The translations under genes were made by a program, and so were the position numbers. DNA of 12,915 bases from Oceanospirillaceae bacterium. GTDB lineage: Bacteria; Pseudomonadota; Gammaproteobacteria; Pseudomonadales; Balneatricaceae. The DNA is taken from the NCBI GenBank assembly GCA_003521845.1, contig DPHB01000029.1, positions 1 through 12,915 of the forward strand, read 5' to 3'. The notes under the pieces were generated by a model, which saw only the letters and a list, made by a program, of their open reading frames with translations, made no database searches and was not told where the DNA came from. This document shows, one piece after another, positions 1 through 5,591 of this stretch (its first letter is position 1; every line of letters begins with the position of its first letter).

Positions 1-316
1 CAATCAGCAAACCTTCGGTAACGCCCGTTTCGCCTTGTAGCGAGGCTAGGTTCTCTTCTAAGAACTTAGCACTAGGAATCGAACGTGCTGCAAAGTGAGG
101 TACTGGATTAAAGCCTTCGTCTTTTAGACGACGTACGGTGTTTACCGTGTCAGCAAAATCAGAACCCGGCAAAAATGTCACATAAACCGTGCACCCGGCA
201 CGCAACATGTCACGGAAATCAGCTACTTTAGCAGCACCACCGGGGGTCACTTCTACCGTAGTTTTTTGCATCAGGTCGATAATCGCCTGTTTTTCAGCCG
301 CAGCGGATAATGCCAT
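1..316 (-). CDS. Methylenetetrahydrofolate reductase-like protein (MTHFR family), 3' end cut by window edge
   Basis: Only the first 105 codons are present; the gene runs off the left edge. The visible N-terminus has the features of the short bacterial MTHFR-like proteins found in methyl-catabolism clusters: a TVEVTP strand near residue 20, a segment reading GCTVYVTFLPG near residues 41-51, a helix with NTVRRLKDEGF, and VPHFAAR near residues 72-78, which matches the folate/flavin TIM-barrel strand that reads MPHFPAR in relatives. Known role of the family: interconversion of 5-methyl- and 5,10-methylene-tetrahydrofolate with FAD. In this setting, downstream of a corrinoid methyl carrier, the oxidative direction (methyl-THF to methylene-THF) is the likely one; that is inference. 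The ATG at 316-314 is preceded by GGAG at a slightly long spacing, and the gene follows the PF13769 gene by 25 bases, so it is probably the same transcript. It is not a classical full-length MetF as far as can be seen, so I give no symbol. Confidence 0.8.
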   Translation of the reverse strand, partial: MALSAAAEKQAIIDLMQKTTVEVTPGGAAKVADFRDMLRAGCTVYVTFLPGSDFADTVNTVRRLKDEGFNPVPHFAARSIPSAKFLEENLASLQGETGVTEGLLI

Positions 317-341
317 GGTTGAGATCTCCAGATAAGCCTGT

Positions 342-641
342 TTAGGCTTGTTTATTACCACCAGCATCAACTAATTGTGCTAGTACATCGTCACTATATT
401 CTTGTTCCAAGCGGGAAAGATTTTCTTCCAATATCGCTTGCAAGTCATCGCCACAAGGCTGGCTATCACGACGCCACTCGGACAAGTAGCCATCGGTGCC
501 GTGTAGTCCAGCACGCATAGCGGCCTTGTCTATGGCTTTTTCAAAACGTTCAGATAAAGGTTGCTTTGCCGCTTTACGGCCTTGCTTAACAATCACCTGA
601 GCCGGAATATCTCGCCACATCACTGTCGTTAATGTTGCCAT
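342..641 (-). CDS. Small 'virulence factor' family protein (PF13769-like), 99 aa
   Basis: The protein opens with MATLTTVMWRDIPAQVIVKQ and continues with a GRKAAKQPLSERF segment, the usual opening of the short family annotated as 'virulence factor' (PF13769). The conserved core near residues 34-57 has FEKAIDKAAMRAG followed by DGYLSEWRR. There is no signal peptide or membrane segment, so it is probably cytoplasmic. The biochemical role is unknown; the family name comes from an old genetic screen and says little. Members of this family commonly occur beside corrinoid proteins, DUF1638 proteins and MTHFR-like proteins, as here, which points to a part in corrinoid-dependent methyl transfer (inference). 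Its start codon lies inside the end of the DUF1638 gene (13-base overlap, positions 629-641), so the two are probably translationally coupled. Family recognition is from memory of the motif, not a search. Confidence 0.75.
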   Translation of the reverse strand: MATLTTVMWRDIPAQVIVKQGRKAAKQPLSERFEKAIDKAAMRAGLHGTDGYLSEWRRDSQPCGDDLQAILEENLSRLEQEYSDDVLAQLVDAGGNKQA

Positions 642-1255
642 GTTATTACCTTTGTCTCGTAATCTTGCATATAGTGGTGCAGCTCTGAAGCTAGCTGACC
701 ATACCCAGTTACTATCTTTTCATAGCTCAAACCAAGGTCTTGAGCTGCGGTTTCGGCAAAATGATCTAGCTTGCGACTATCGTCTTGCGCTAGGTACACC
801 AGCTTTTTGTAATGACCAAACATCAATGGAATTAGCTTAGGTTTAGCCCTAAGCCCCATGCCCTGCATCAATAGCAGTTCAAAATTCTTGGCTAGGTAGT
901 CCGTTAAATAGAAGGTACCTAACTCAGCTTCTGCAAGCTGATTAAAAGCCTCAGTGCCAGCAAAGAACTCATAACAATGGGCCCCATGCAAACGCTGCAC
1001 TTGATACTTGTTTAACATGGCGTCTAAACGACCGCCAGTGCCACAGTCAGCAAAGCCAACAAACACATGATCATATTCCCCAGCAAAATCCTGCAAACGC
1101 TTTTCTACGGCCGCAGGAATCTGGTCCGGCCGATTATGAAGCTCCGCCGGGATTTGAGAAATTTTGATATTTTGCCAGCCGTTGCTGCGCGCTACTGCCG
1201 AAACTTCTCGAGCAATAGCGCCACACGCTATGATGAGCAACTGAGCCGGCTGCAT
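629..1255 (-). CDS. DUF1638 family protein, 208 aa
   Basis: The sequence shows the marks of DUF1638: a hydrophobic first strand ending in ACGAIARE (residues 10-17), the motif FADCGTGG (68-75) followed by LDAMLNKY, and GAHCYEFFAG (91-100). The conserved Cys11, Asp70-Cys71 and His93-Cys94-x-Glu96 would suit a metal- or corrinoid-handling site, but this is inference; the family has no assigned reaction that I know of. No signal peptide or transmembrane helix is visible. The gene starts 14 bases after the corrinoid-protein stop codon and overlaps the next gene by 13 bases, so it sits in the middle of a four-gene transcript with a corrinoid carrier and an MTHFR-like enzyme. No good Shine-Dalgarno sequence precedes the ATG at 1255-1253, which fits coupling to the upstream gene. 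A plausible role is maturation or reactivation of the corrinoid protein, or methyl transfer to tetrahydrofolate, but the sequence does not settle this. Confidence 0.8.
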   Translation of the reverse strand: MQPAQLLIIACGAIAREVSAVARSNGWQNIKISQIPAELHNRPDQIPAAVEKRLQDFAGEYDHVFVGFADCGTGGRLDAMLNKYQVQRLHGAHCYEFFAGTEAFNQLAEAELGTFYLTDYLAKNFELLLMQGMGLRAKPKLIPLMFGHYKKLVYLAQDDSRKLDHFAETAAQDLGLSYEKIVTGYGQLASELHHYMQDYETKVITWQH

Positions 1256-1269
1256 GGTAGCGTATTCAG

Positions 1270-1971
1270 CTAGCGGTTAGCGCGACGCTCGGCAATCAAC
1301 TGCTTAGCAGTATCTACCGCTACTGCCGCATCACGACAATAAGCATCAGCACCGATTGCATCACCAAACTCTTCGTTAAGTGGTGCACCACCAACCAACA
1401 CTAGATAGTCATCACGGATACCCTGCTCTGCTAGCGTATCGATAACAACCTTCATGTAAGGCATAGTAGTAGTCAACAAAGCAGACATACCTAGAATGTC
1501 TGGCTTGTGCTCTTCCAAAGCCTCTAGATAGGTTTCGACTGGGCAGTTTATACCAAGATCGATAACTTCAAAGCCTGCGCCTTCCCACATCATGGCAACA
1601 AGGTTCTTGCCAATATCATGGATGTCGCCTTTAACGGTACCAATAACTGCTTTACCGATAGGCTCTGCACCTGTTTCAGCCAACAACGGGCGTAAAATAG
1701 ACATACCTGACTTCATGGCGTTTGCTGCCATCAATACTTCTGGCACAAACAAGATACCGTCGCGGAAATCAACACCAACGATATTCATACCACCCACTAG
1801 GGCTTCGTTAAGTACCTTATCTGGGCTCCAGCCACGATCCAATAGGATCTGAGTACCTTCACCGATTTCATCTTCCATGCCATCATAAAGGTCATCGTGC
1901 ATTTGCTCCACAAGCTCTTCGTCGCTTAGGGTGCTTAGATCTAAATCATCTTCGTATTGATCGTCGGACAT
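1270..1971 (-). CDS. Corrinoid (cobalamin-binding) methyl-carrier protein, MtbC/MttC type, 233 aa
   Basis: This is a two-domain corrinoid protein. An N-terminal helical cap domain (about residues 15-95) holds GMNIVGVDFRDGILFVPEVL and the MAANAMKSG helix. The C-terminal Rossmann-like B12 domain (about 105-225) carries the signature D116-x-H118-x-x-G121, in which His118 would be the lower axial cobalt ligand, then SALLTTT (163-169) and VGGAP (193-197). This is the architecture of MtbC, MtmC, MttC and the MetH B12 module. Such proteins receive a methyl group from a substrate-specific methyltransferase and hand it on. The substrate cannot be told, since no MttB- or MtbB-type partner lies in the window. 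I chose the ATG at 1971-1969 because a clear GGAG sits 8 bases upstream; a longer reading from 1998 would add nine residues without a ribosome binding site. An acidic N-terminal stretch (residues 3-20) is unusual but compatible with a flexible tail. Confidence 0.9.
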   Translation of the reverse strand: MSDDQYEDDLDLSTLSDEELVEQMHDDLYDGMEDEIGEGTQILLDRGWSPDKVLNEALVGGMNIVGVDFRDGILFVPEVLMAANAMKSGMSILRPLLAETGAEPIGKAVIGTVKGDIHDIGKNLVAMMWEGAGFEVIDLGINCPVETYLEALEEHKPDILGMSALLTTTMPYMKVVIDTLAEQGIRDDYLVLVGGAPLNEEFGDAIGADAYCRDAAVAVDTAKQLIAERRANR

Positions 1972-2357
1972 GCGTACCACTCCTACAGGTAATAACATCC
2001 CTGCATATAACAGGGCTTAGACATTGGCGGCTAGATTATCAGGCTGGTGTTTCTACGCTGCCTTTTCTACGACCACAGATTATCGGAAAACGACCAACTT
2101 GCCTAAATTCATAACAAACTCTGAGGGGGATCATAACATTTCCTTATCCATAGCATCTTGAAAGCATTAATAGTCACCTGAACGAACTTCAAGAAGACTG
2201 GTTATAAGCTTATAACCTATTACTTTAGCGTGTCGCAAATAAATAGGGGAACATGTCTCATTCAGACCTGCCATACCGCATTATATTCCGGTAAAATGCG
2301 CGACCATTACACAAGTAAATAACTTTTTGAAGCCTTACTCTATAGAGGATAACTAGC
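1972..2357. other. Divergent intergenic region between corrinoid operon and folD
   Basis: About 386 bases without a credible gene separate the minus-strand corrinoid operon from plus-strand folD, so promoters for both must lie here. Visible items are a small hairpin at 1999-2015 (arms CCCTG and CAGGG) about 28 bases before the corrinoid start, a perfect 18-bp palindrome at 2200-2217, and a weak promoter-like pair before folD (TTCAGA at 2260-2265 and TATATT at 2281-2286, spacing only 15). A minus-strand reading that runs from folD into this region is an antisense shadow. I see no riboswitch consensus, including no cobalamin or tetrahydrofolate element. Confidence 0.5.
2200..2217. promoter_or_regulatory. 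Perfect 18-bp palindrome, candidate operator
   Basis: The sequence GGTTATAAGCTTATAACC equals its own reverse complement over 18 bases and stops there (the next flanking pair does not match). It lies 140 bases before the folD start and about 230 bases before the corrinoid-protein start, in the shared upstream region. Perfect symmetry of this length suits a dimeric regulator site. No regulator gene lies next to it, so the factor is unknown. It lacks a following T-run and is not a terminator. Confidence 0.4.
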
Positions 2358-3239
2358 ATGGCAAAGATTATAGACGGCAAGCAATTTGCTGCCGACCTAC
2401 GTGGCAAAATGACCACCCAAATTGCGTCCCTAAAAGAACAGCACAATATCATACCAGGCTTAGCCGTAGTGCTAGTTGGCGAAGACCCAGCAAGCCAAGT
2501 ATATGTGCGTAACAAGGGCAAGCAAGCCAAAGAATGCGGTATCAACTCTATCGAGCACAAGCTAGATGAATCTACCGATGAAGCATTTTTGCTCAACCTT
2601 ATCGATGAAATGAACCAAGACCCCGCCATCAATGGCATCTTGGTGCAGCTACCTTTACCTAAGCACATTGATTCTGACAAGGTTCTTAACGCTATCGACC
2701 CTGCCAAAGACGTTGATGGTTTCCACCCTATTAACGTAGGTTTACTATCTACGGGCGGTAATGGCATGATCCCTTGCACCCCGCTAGGAAGCTTGATGAT
2801 GCTACAAGATCACCATGGTGATCTAACTGGAATGAACGCCGTTGTTGTAGGCCGCTCCAACATTGTTGGCAAGCCAATGTTCAACTTGTTACTGCAGCAA
2901 AGCTGCACCGTAACCGTGGCCCACTCCCGTACCAAGAACATCGAAGAAGTCGTGCGTGAAGCCGACATCGTTGTGGCAGCCGTTGGTGTACCAGAGCTAG
3001 TAAAAGGTTCTTGGATCAAGCCAGGCGCAACAGTAATCGACGTAGGTATCAACCGCATCGAAACTGACGAAGGCAAGACCAAACTAGTTGGTGACGTTGA
3101 ATTCGAAAGTGCCGTAGAAGTTGCCGGTGCCATTACTCCAGTACCAGGCGGTGTAGGCCCAATGACCATCGCTTGCTTGTTGTATAACACAATGGTAGCC
3201 GCTTGCCGCCATAACAAAGTGGACATGCCAGAAGCTTAA
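2358..3239 (+). CDS. folD: Bifunctional methylenetetrahydrofolate dehydrogenase / methenyltetrahydrofolate cyclohydrolase
   Basis: FolD oxidises 5,10-methylene-THF with NADP and hydrolyses the methenyl product to 10-formyl-THF in the cytoplasm. At 293 residues the protein has normal length. The N-terminal catalytic domain shows the Y49-x-x-x-K53 motif in SQVYVRNKGK, the ILVQLPLP segment (94-101) and KDVDGFHP (117-124). The Rossmann domain shows VVVGRSNIVGKP (162-173), and the C-terminal signature PVPGGVGPMT is present. The start is supported by AGAGGA 8 bases upstream of the ATG. It stands alone on the plus strand and ends in a strong terminator. Opposite it runs the corrinoid/MTHFR-like operon, and glyA lies 0.6 kb downstream, so the local gene set covers methyl-, methylene-, methenyl- and formyl-THF. 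It may be the only, housekeeping folD or a second copy dedicated to C1 catabolism; the window cannot tell. Confidence 0.97.
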   Translation: MAKIIDGKQFAADLRGKMTTQIASLKEQHNIIPGLAVVLVGEDPASQVYVRNKGKQAKECGINSIEHKLDESTDEAFLLNLIDEMNQDPAINGILVQLPLPKHIDSDKVLNAIDPAKDVDGFHPINVGLLSTGGNGMIPCTPLGSLMMLQDHHGDLTGMNAVVVGRSNIVGKPMFNLLLQQSCTVTVAHSRTKNIEEVVREADIVVAAVGVPELVKGSWIKPGATVIDVGINRIETDEGKTKLVGDVEFESAVEVAGAITPVPGGVGPMTIACLLYNTMVAACRHNKVDMPEA

Positions 3240-3258
3240 TAGCTTCCTAGCTCCACCC

Positions 3259-3289
3259 AAAAAGCCTGCAACCTGTTGCGGGCTTTTTT
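3259..3289 (+). terminator. Rho-independent terminator of folD
   Basis: An 8-bp stem (3264-3271 with 3276-3283, including one G-T wobble) closes a CCTG loop, is preceded by A5 and followed by T6 at 3284-3289. It begins 20 bases after the folD stop codon. The A-run on the left could let it work weakly in the other direction. Confidence 0.85.
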
Positions 3290-3299
3290 GTGCCTTAAA

Positions 3300-3494
3300 G
3301 GTTTGGATCTTGCATTTCATTTTTTGGCTGAAAATCCCTTATCTGGTTTAGCTTGTAACTATGTTATTGAAGGATTAAGAACGCATCGATTTGAAAGTCA
3401 TACAATATTTTATGAGAAGTTTCATAACGACATAGTTATTGTTCGTGTTCTGCACAAAAGCATGGACATTAAGAGTAACTTTCAAGACCCATAA
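3300..3494 (+). pseudogene. C-terminal relic of a ParE/RelE-superfamily toxin
   Basis: In this frame the peptide reads LDLAFHFLAENP, then GLACNYVIEGLR, then SHTIFYEK, and IVIVRVLHKSMD before the stop. This is the second half of ParE-type toxins: the helix with LAENPxxG, the strand ending EGxR, the SHxIFY strand and the IxIxRVLHxxMD C-terminus. The first ~35 residues of a normal ParE (about 95-100 aa), the start codon, any ribosome binding site and the parD antitoxin are absent; the sequence just upstream is the folD terminator. An open frame can be drawn back to a TTG at 3276, but those codons are read through the terminator and do not resemble a toxin. I therefore take it as a decayed fragment of a toxin-antitoxin module, not a working gene. 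Recognition is by motif, without a database search. Confidence 0.7.
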
Positions 3495-3820
3495 CAGTAT
3501 GCTTATAACGTCTGACGGCATCATCATAATTATTAGCGTGAAAGCACTATGATTTCTGGTGCGATGTCTATTTTTTATACCATATCCTAAAGGGTAACAG
3601 CATATGAACATGTTGCTCCAAACAGGCAGTAGAACAAAAAGGCTGAAAATCGTGGGTTAATCACCATAAGTTTATTATCGTGGAAGGAAGCGCGAGTCAG
3701 TTCACAGGCATCTCCGGGAGGAGATATCACCATTTTTAAATGGTATTTCTGAATATAGGCCGGTTCAACATTGGCAAGAAAATATCGGCACCTTTTAAGA
3801 TGGATAAATCAATCAGACAC
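3495..3820. other. Non-coding stretch between the toxin relic and glyA
   Basis: About 330 bases with no supportable gene. The region is visibly richer in A and T than the flanking genes. It holds two adjacent hairpins: 3710-3725 (arms ATCTCC and GGAGAT, 4-base loop) and 3729-3744 (arms ACCATTT and AAATGGT, 2-base loop). An 18-codon reading at 3604-3660 with AAAGGG upstream is too short to defend. I recognise no RNA gene and no antitoxin remnant. Confidence 0.45.
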
Positions 3821-3857
3821 AAAAAAGCCCGCAGCACTCTCATGCAGCGGGCTTTTT
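3821..3857 (-). terminator. Rho-independent terminator of glyA
   Basis: On the minus strand the hairpin has arms GCCCGC and GCGGGC (3827-3832 and 3847-3852), continued inside by GCA/TGC across an A-A mismatch and outside by A/T pairs, followed by T6 (the A-run at 3821-3826). It lies 17 bases after the glyA stop. The plus-strand side also has T5 (3853-3857), so it could stop transcription from both sides. Confidence 0.85.
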
Positions 3858-3873
3858 AACTAGCTAGTTAAGC

Positions 3874-5124
3874 TTACTTGTACACAGGGAAGCGTGCGCA
3901 AAGTTCGGCAACCTTGCCACGAACTTCAGCGATAACCGCTTCGTCTTCCATGTTGTCCATTACATCACACATCCAACCGGTCATTTCACGTACTTCTTCA
4001 GTACCGAAACCACGGCTAGTGATAGCTGGTGTACCAACACGGATACCAGAGGTGACGAATGGCGACTGTGGGTCGTTTGGTACAGAGTTCTTATTCACAG
4101 TGATGTGCGCAGAACCTAGGGCCGCGTCAGCGGCCTTACCAGTGATGCCCTTGGCGATTAGGTCAACCAACATCAAGTGGTTTTCAGTACCGCCAGAAAC
4201 GATCTTGAAACCGCGAGATTGGAACACTTCCGCCATCACTTTAGCATTGTCCACAACCTTCTGTTGGTAGTCTTTGAAGCCTGGCTCCAAAGCTTCCTTG
4301 AATGCGACCGCTTTGGCTGCGATAACGTGCATCAAAGGACCACCTTGCTGGCCTGGGAATACGGCAGAGTTCAACTTCTTCTCGATGGCTTCGTTAGCAC
4401 GAGCTAGAATCAAACCACCACGGGGGCCACGTAGGGTCTTGTGTGTGGTTGTTGTACATACGTCTGCGTGTTGCATTGGGTTTGGATAGTGACCAGTAGC
4501 TACAAGACCGGCAACGTGCGCCATGTCAACAAATAGGTACGCGCCTACGGAATCAGCGATTTCGCGGAACTTGCCCCAGTCCATTACTTGAGAGTAAGCA
4601 GAAAAACCAGCAACGATCATCTTAGGCTTATGTTCGGTAGCCAAGCGCTGGATCTCTTCATAGTCCAAAGTACCCTGGTCGTTTAGACCGTACTGGATAG
4701 CATTGTAGTTCTTACCAGAGAAGTTAACGTGGGAACCGTGAGTCAAGTGGCCACCGTGTGCCAAGCTCATACCCATTACCGTGTCACCTGGAGAAACCAA
4801 AGCTTGGTAAACAGCGGCGTTAGCCTGTGAGCCTGAGTGCGGCTGTACGTTCACGTAGTCTGCACCAAATAGCTCTGCAGCACGCTCCATAGCCAATACT
4901 TCTACCTTATCAACGTACTCACAGCCACCGTAGTAACGCTTGTGTGGGTAGCCTTCGGCATACTTGTTAGTAAGACCAGATCCCTGGGCTTGCATAACAC
5001 GCTGGCTAGTGTAGTTTTCCGATGCAATCAACTCTATGTGTTGTTCTTGACGTAGCTCTTCTTCCTGAATACCGGACCACAATTCTGGGTCGAAATCCTG
5101 AATGTTATCACTTTTATTAAACAT
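3874..5124 (-). CDS. glyA: Serine hydroxymethyltransferase
   Basis: GlyA is the PLP enzyme that interconverts serine plus THF with glycine plus 5,10-methylene-THF. The 416-residue protein is full length. Visible motifs are ELIASENYTS near residues 31-40, YAEGYPHKRYYGG (55-67), VDMAHVAGLVA (199-209, with Asp200 facing the PLP pyridine nitrogen), TTTTHKTLRGPRGG (224-237, with Lys229 as the Schiff-base lysine) and FPGQQGGPLMH (256-266). I start it at the ATG 5124-5122 because GGAG lies 7 bases upstream; a TTG one codon earlier also opens the frame but would place the ribosome binding site slightly closer without other support. The gene is monocistronic, flanked by terminators and intergenic DNA. 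Its leader contains a terminator-like hairpin and upstream inverted repeats, which suggests control by premature termination. It would supply or use the methylene-THF made by the neighbouring C1 genes. Confidence 0.97.
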   Translation of the reverse strand: MFNKSDNIQDFDPELWSGIQEEELRQEQHIELIASENYTSQRVMQAQGSGLTNKYAEGYPHKRYYGGCEYVDKVEVLAMERAAELFGADYVNVQPHSGSQANAAVYQALVSPGDTVMGMSLAHGGHLTHGSHVNFSGKNYNAIQYGLNDQGTLDYEEIQRLATEHKPKMIVAGFSAYSQVMDWGKFREIADSVGAYLFVDMAHVAGLVATGHYPNPMQHADVCTTTTHKTLRGPRGGLILARANEAIEKKLNSAVFPGQQGGPLMHVIAAKAVAFKEALEPGFKDYQQKVVDNAKVMAEVFQSRGFKIVSGGTENHLMLVDLIAKGITGKAADAALGSAHITVNKNSVPNDPQSPFVTSGIRVGTPAITSRGFGTEEVREMTGWMCDVMDNMEDEAVIAEVRGKVAELCARFPVYK

Positions 5125-5160
5125 CAATAGGCTCCAAATATATTCCTTACGGAATGCGAC

Positions 5161-5201
5161 AAAATAAAAAGAGCTGCCTCGTATGAACTACTTGGCAACT
5201 C
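5161..5201 (-). promoter_or_regulatory. Terminator-like hairpin in the glyA leader, candidate attenuator
   Basis: On the minus strand the arms GAGTTGCC (5201-5194) and GGCAGCTC (5178-5171) form eight pairs including one G-U wobble, around a 15-base loop, followed directly by TTTTTATTTT (5170-5161). The run ends 36 bases before the glyA ATG. On the plus strand the wobble becomes a C-A mismatch and no T-run follows, so the element belongs to glyA-strand RNA. A terminator here would give control by premature termination or mark the end of a small RNA upstream of glyA. Confidence 0.6.
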
Positions 5202-5591
5202 CCCTAAAATTCTAGTTTGGCATGTTAACCGTTGGGTAACATGCTGGTTGCTTGTTAACGACACCCTGTTAACCATTCACGCTAGGGACCCTCTAGGAGG
5301 TCGCTGGCAATCAATAACAAGTCGTTTTACGCTCTCAGCAACATTAATCACGCGCCACATTATGCCATGCTTTGAGGGATTATCTGAAATAAATTCATTC
5401 ATTATGGTTGAAATTGACTCATATATAGCCGTTCACAAGTGGCTTTGTGGTTAGCTGTTACGTTAGGTGGGGAATCAGGCAAAATTTTTGTATCAATTAG
5501 GCGGCGATGGCCTGCATATGATGTAACCCATACCTAGTTTATGAGACAATAGCCTCTGCTTTTCCACTCTCATCTGGATCAGGTAATTGAT
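5202..5591. other. Upstream region shared by glyA and thiM
   Basis: About 390 bases between the glyA leader hairpin and the thiM start. The glyA-proximal half holds an inverted repeat at 5220-5244, two more GTTAAC sites (5254-5259 and 5268-5273) and a small hairpin at 5287-5302. A TAGAAT sequence (minus strand, 5214-5209) could be a -10 element for glyA, with a weak TTACCC 19 bases upstream. The thiM-proximal half shows no convincing promoter; a short plus-strand open frame at 5248-5454 has no ribosome binding site or recognisable protein features. I see no glycine, TPP or SAM riboswitch. Confidence 0.45.
5220..5244. repeat. Inverted repeat upstream of glyA
   Basis: Arms GCATGTTAACC (5220-5230) and GGGTAACATGC (5234-5244) match at ten of eleven positions around a GTT centre. 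Two more copies of the palindromic core GTTAAC follow at 5254-5259 and 5268-5273. The repeat lies where a glyA promoter is expected, so it may be an operator, or a hairpin in a long leader RNA. Confidence 0.5.

Noticed and set aside
2258..2779. 173-residue minus-strand open frame over the start of folD
   Set aside because: Antisense to well-conserved FolD coding sequence, low-complexity composition and no ribosome binding site; a shadow frame.
3276..3299. TTG start giving a 72-residue protein ahead of the ParE-like segment
   Set aside because: The first codons are read through the folD terminator arm and T-run, have no ribosome binding site, and do not resemble a toxin N-terminus.
3495..3600. 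Integron attC-like site after the toxin relic
   Set aside because: A TATAAC-like half-site can be picked out, but no complementary partner of the attC type follows at a proper distance.
3604..3660. 18-codon open frame with AAAGGG upstream
   Set aside because: Too short, no recognisable features, and not in frame with any relic of the toxin or antitoxin.
5308..5340. CTGAGA and CCAGCG on the minus strand upstream of glyA as a TPP aptamer
   Set aside because: The two boxes are too close together and the conserved GAACCUGAUC part between them is missing.
5560..5591. TPP riboswitch-like end (CTGGATCAGGTAAT) just before the ThiM homologue
   Set aside because: Only one half resembles the TPP aptamer and it has an extra base; the CUGAGA box and the ACCC segment are not in the required order upstream, and the match overlaps the ribosome binding site.
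5128..5591. Glycine riboswitch upstream of glyA
   Set aside because: I looked for the tandem aptamer core ending in CACCGAAGGGGCAA-like sequence and found none on the minus strand.
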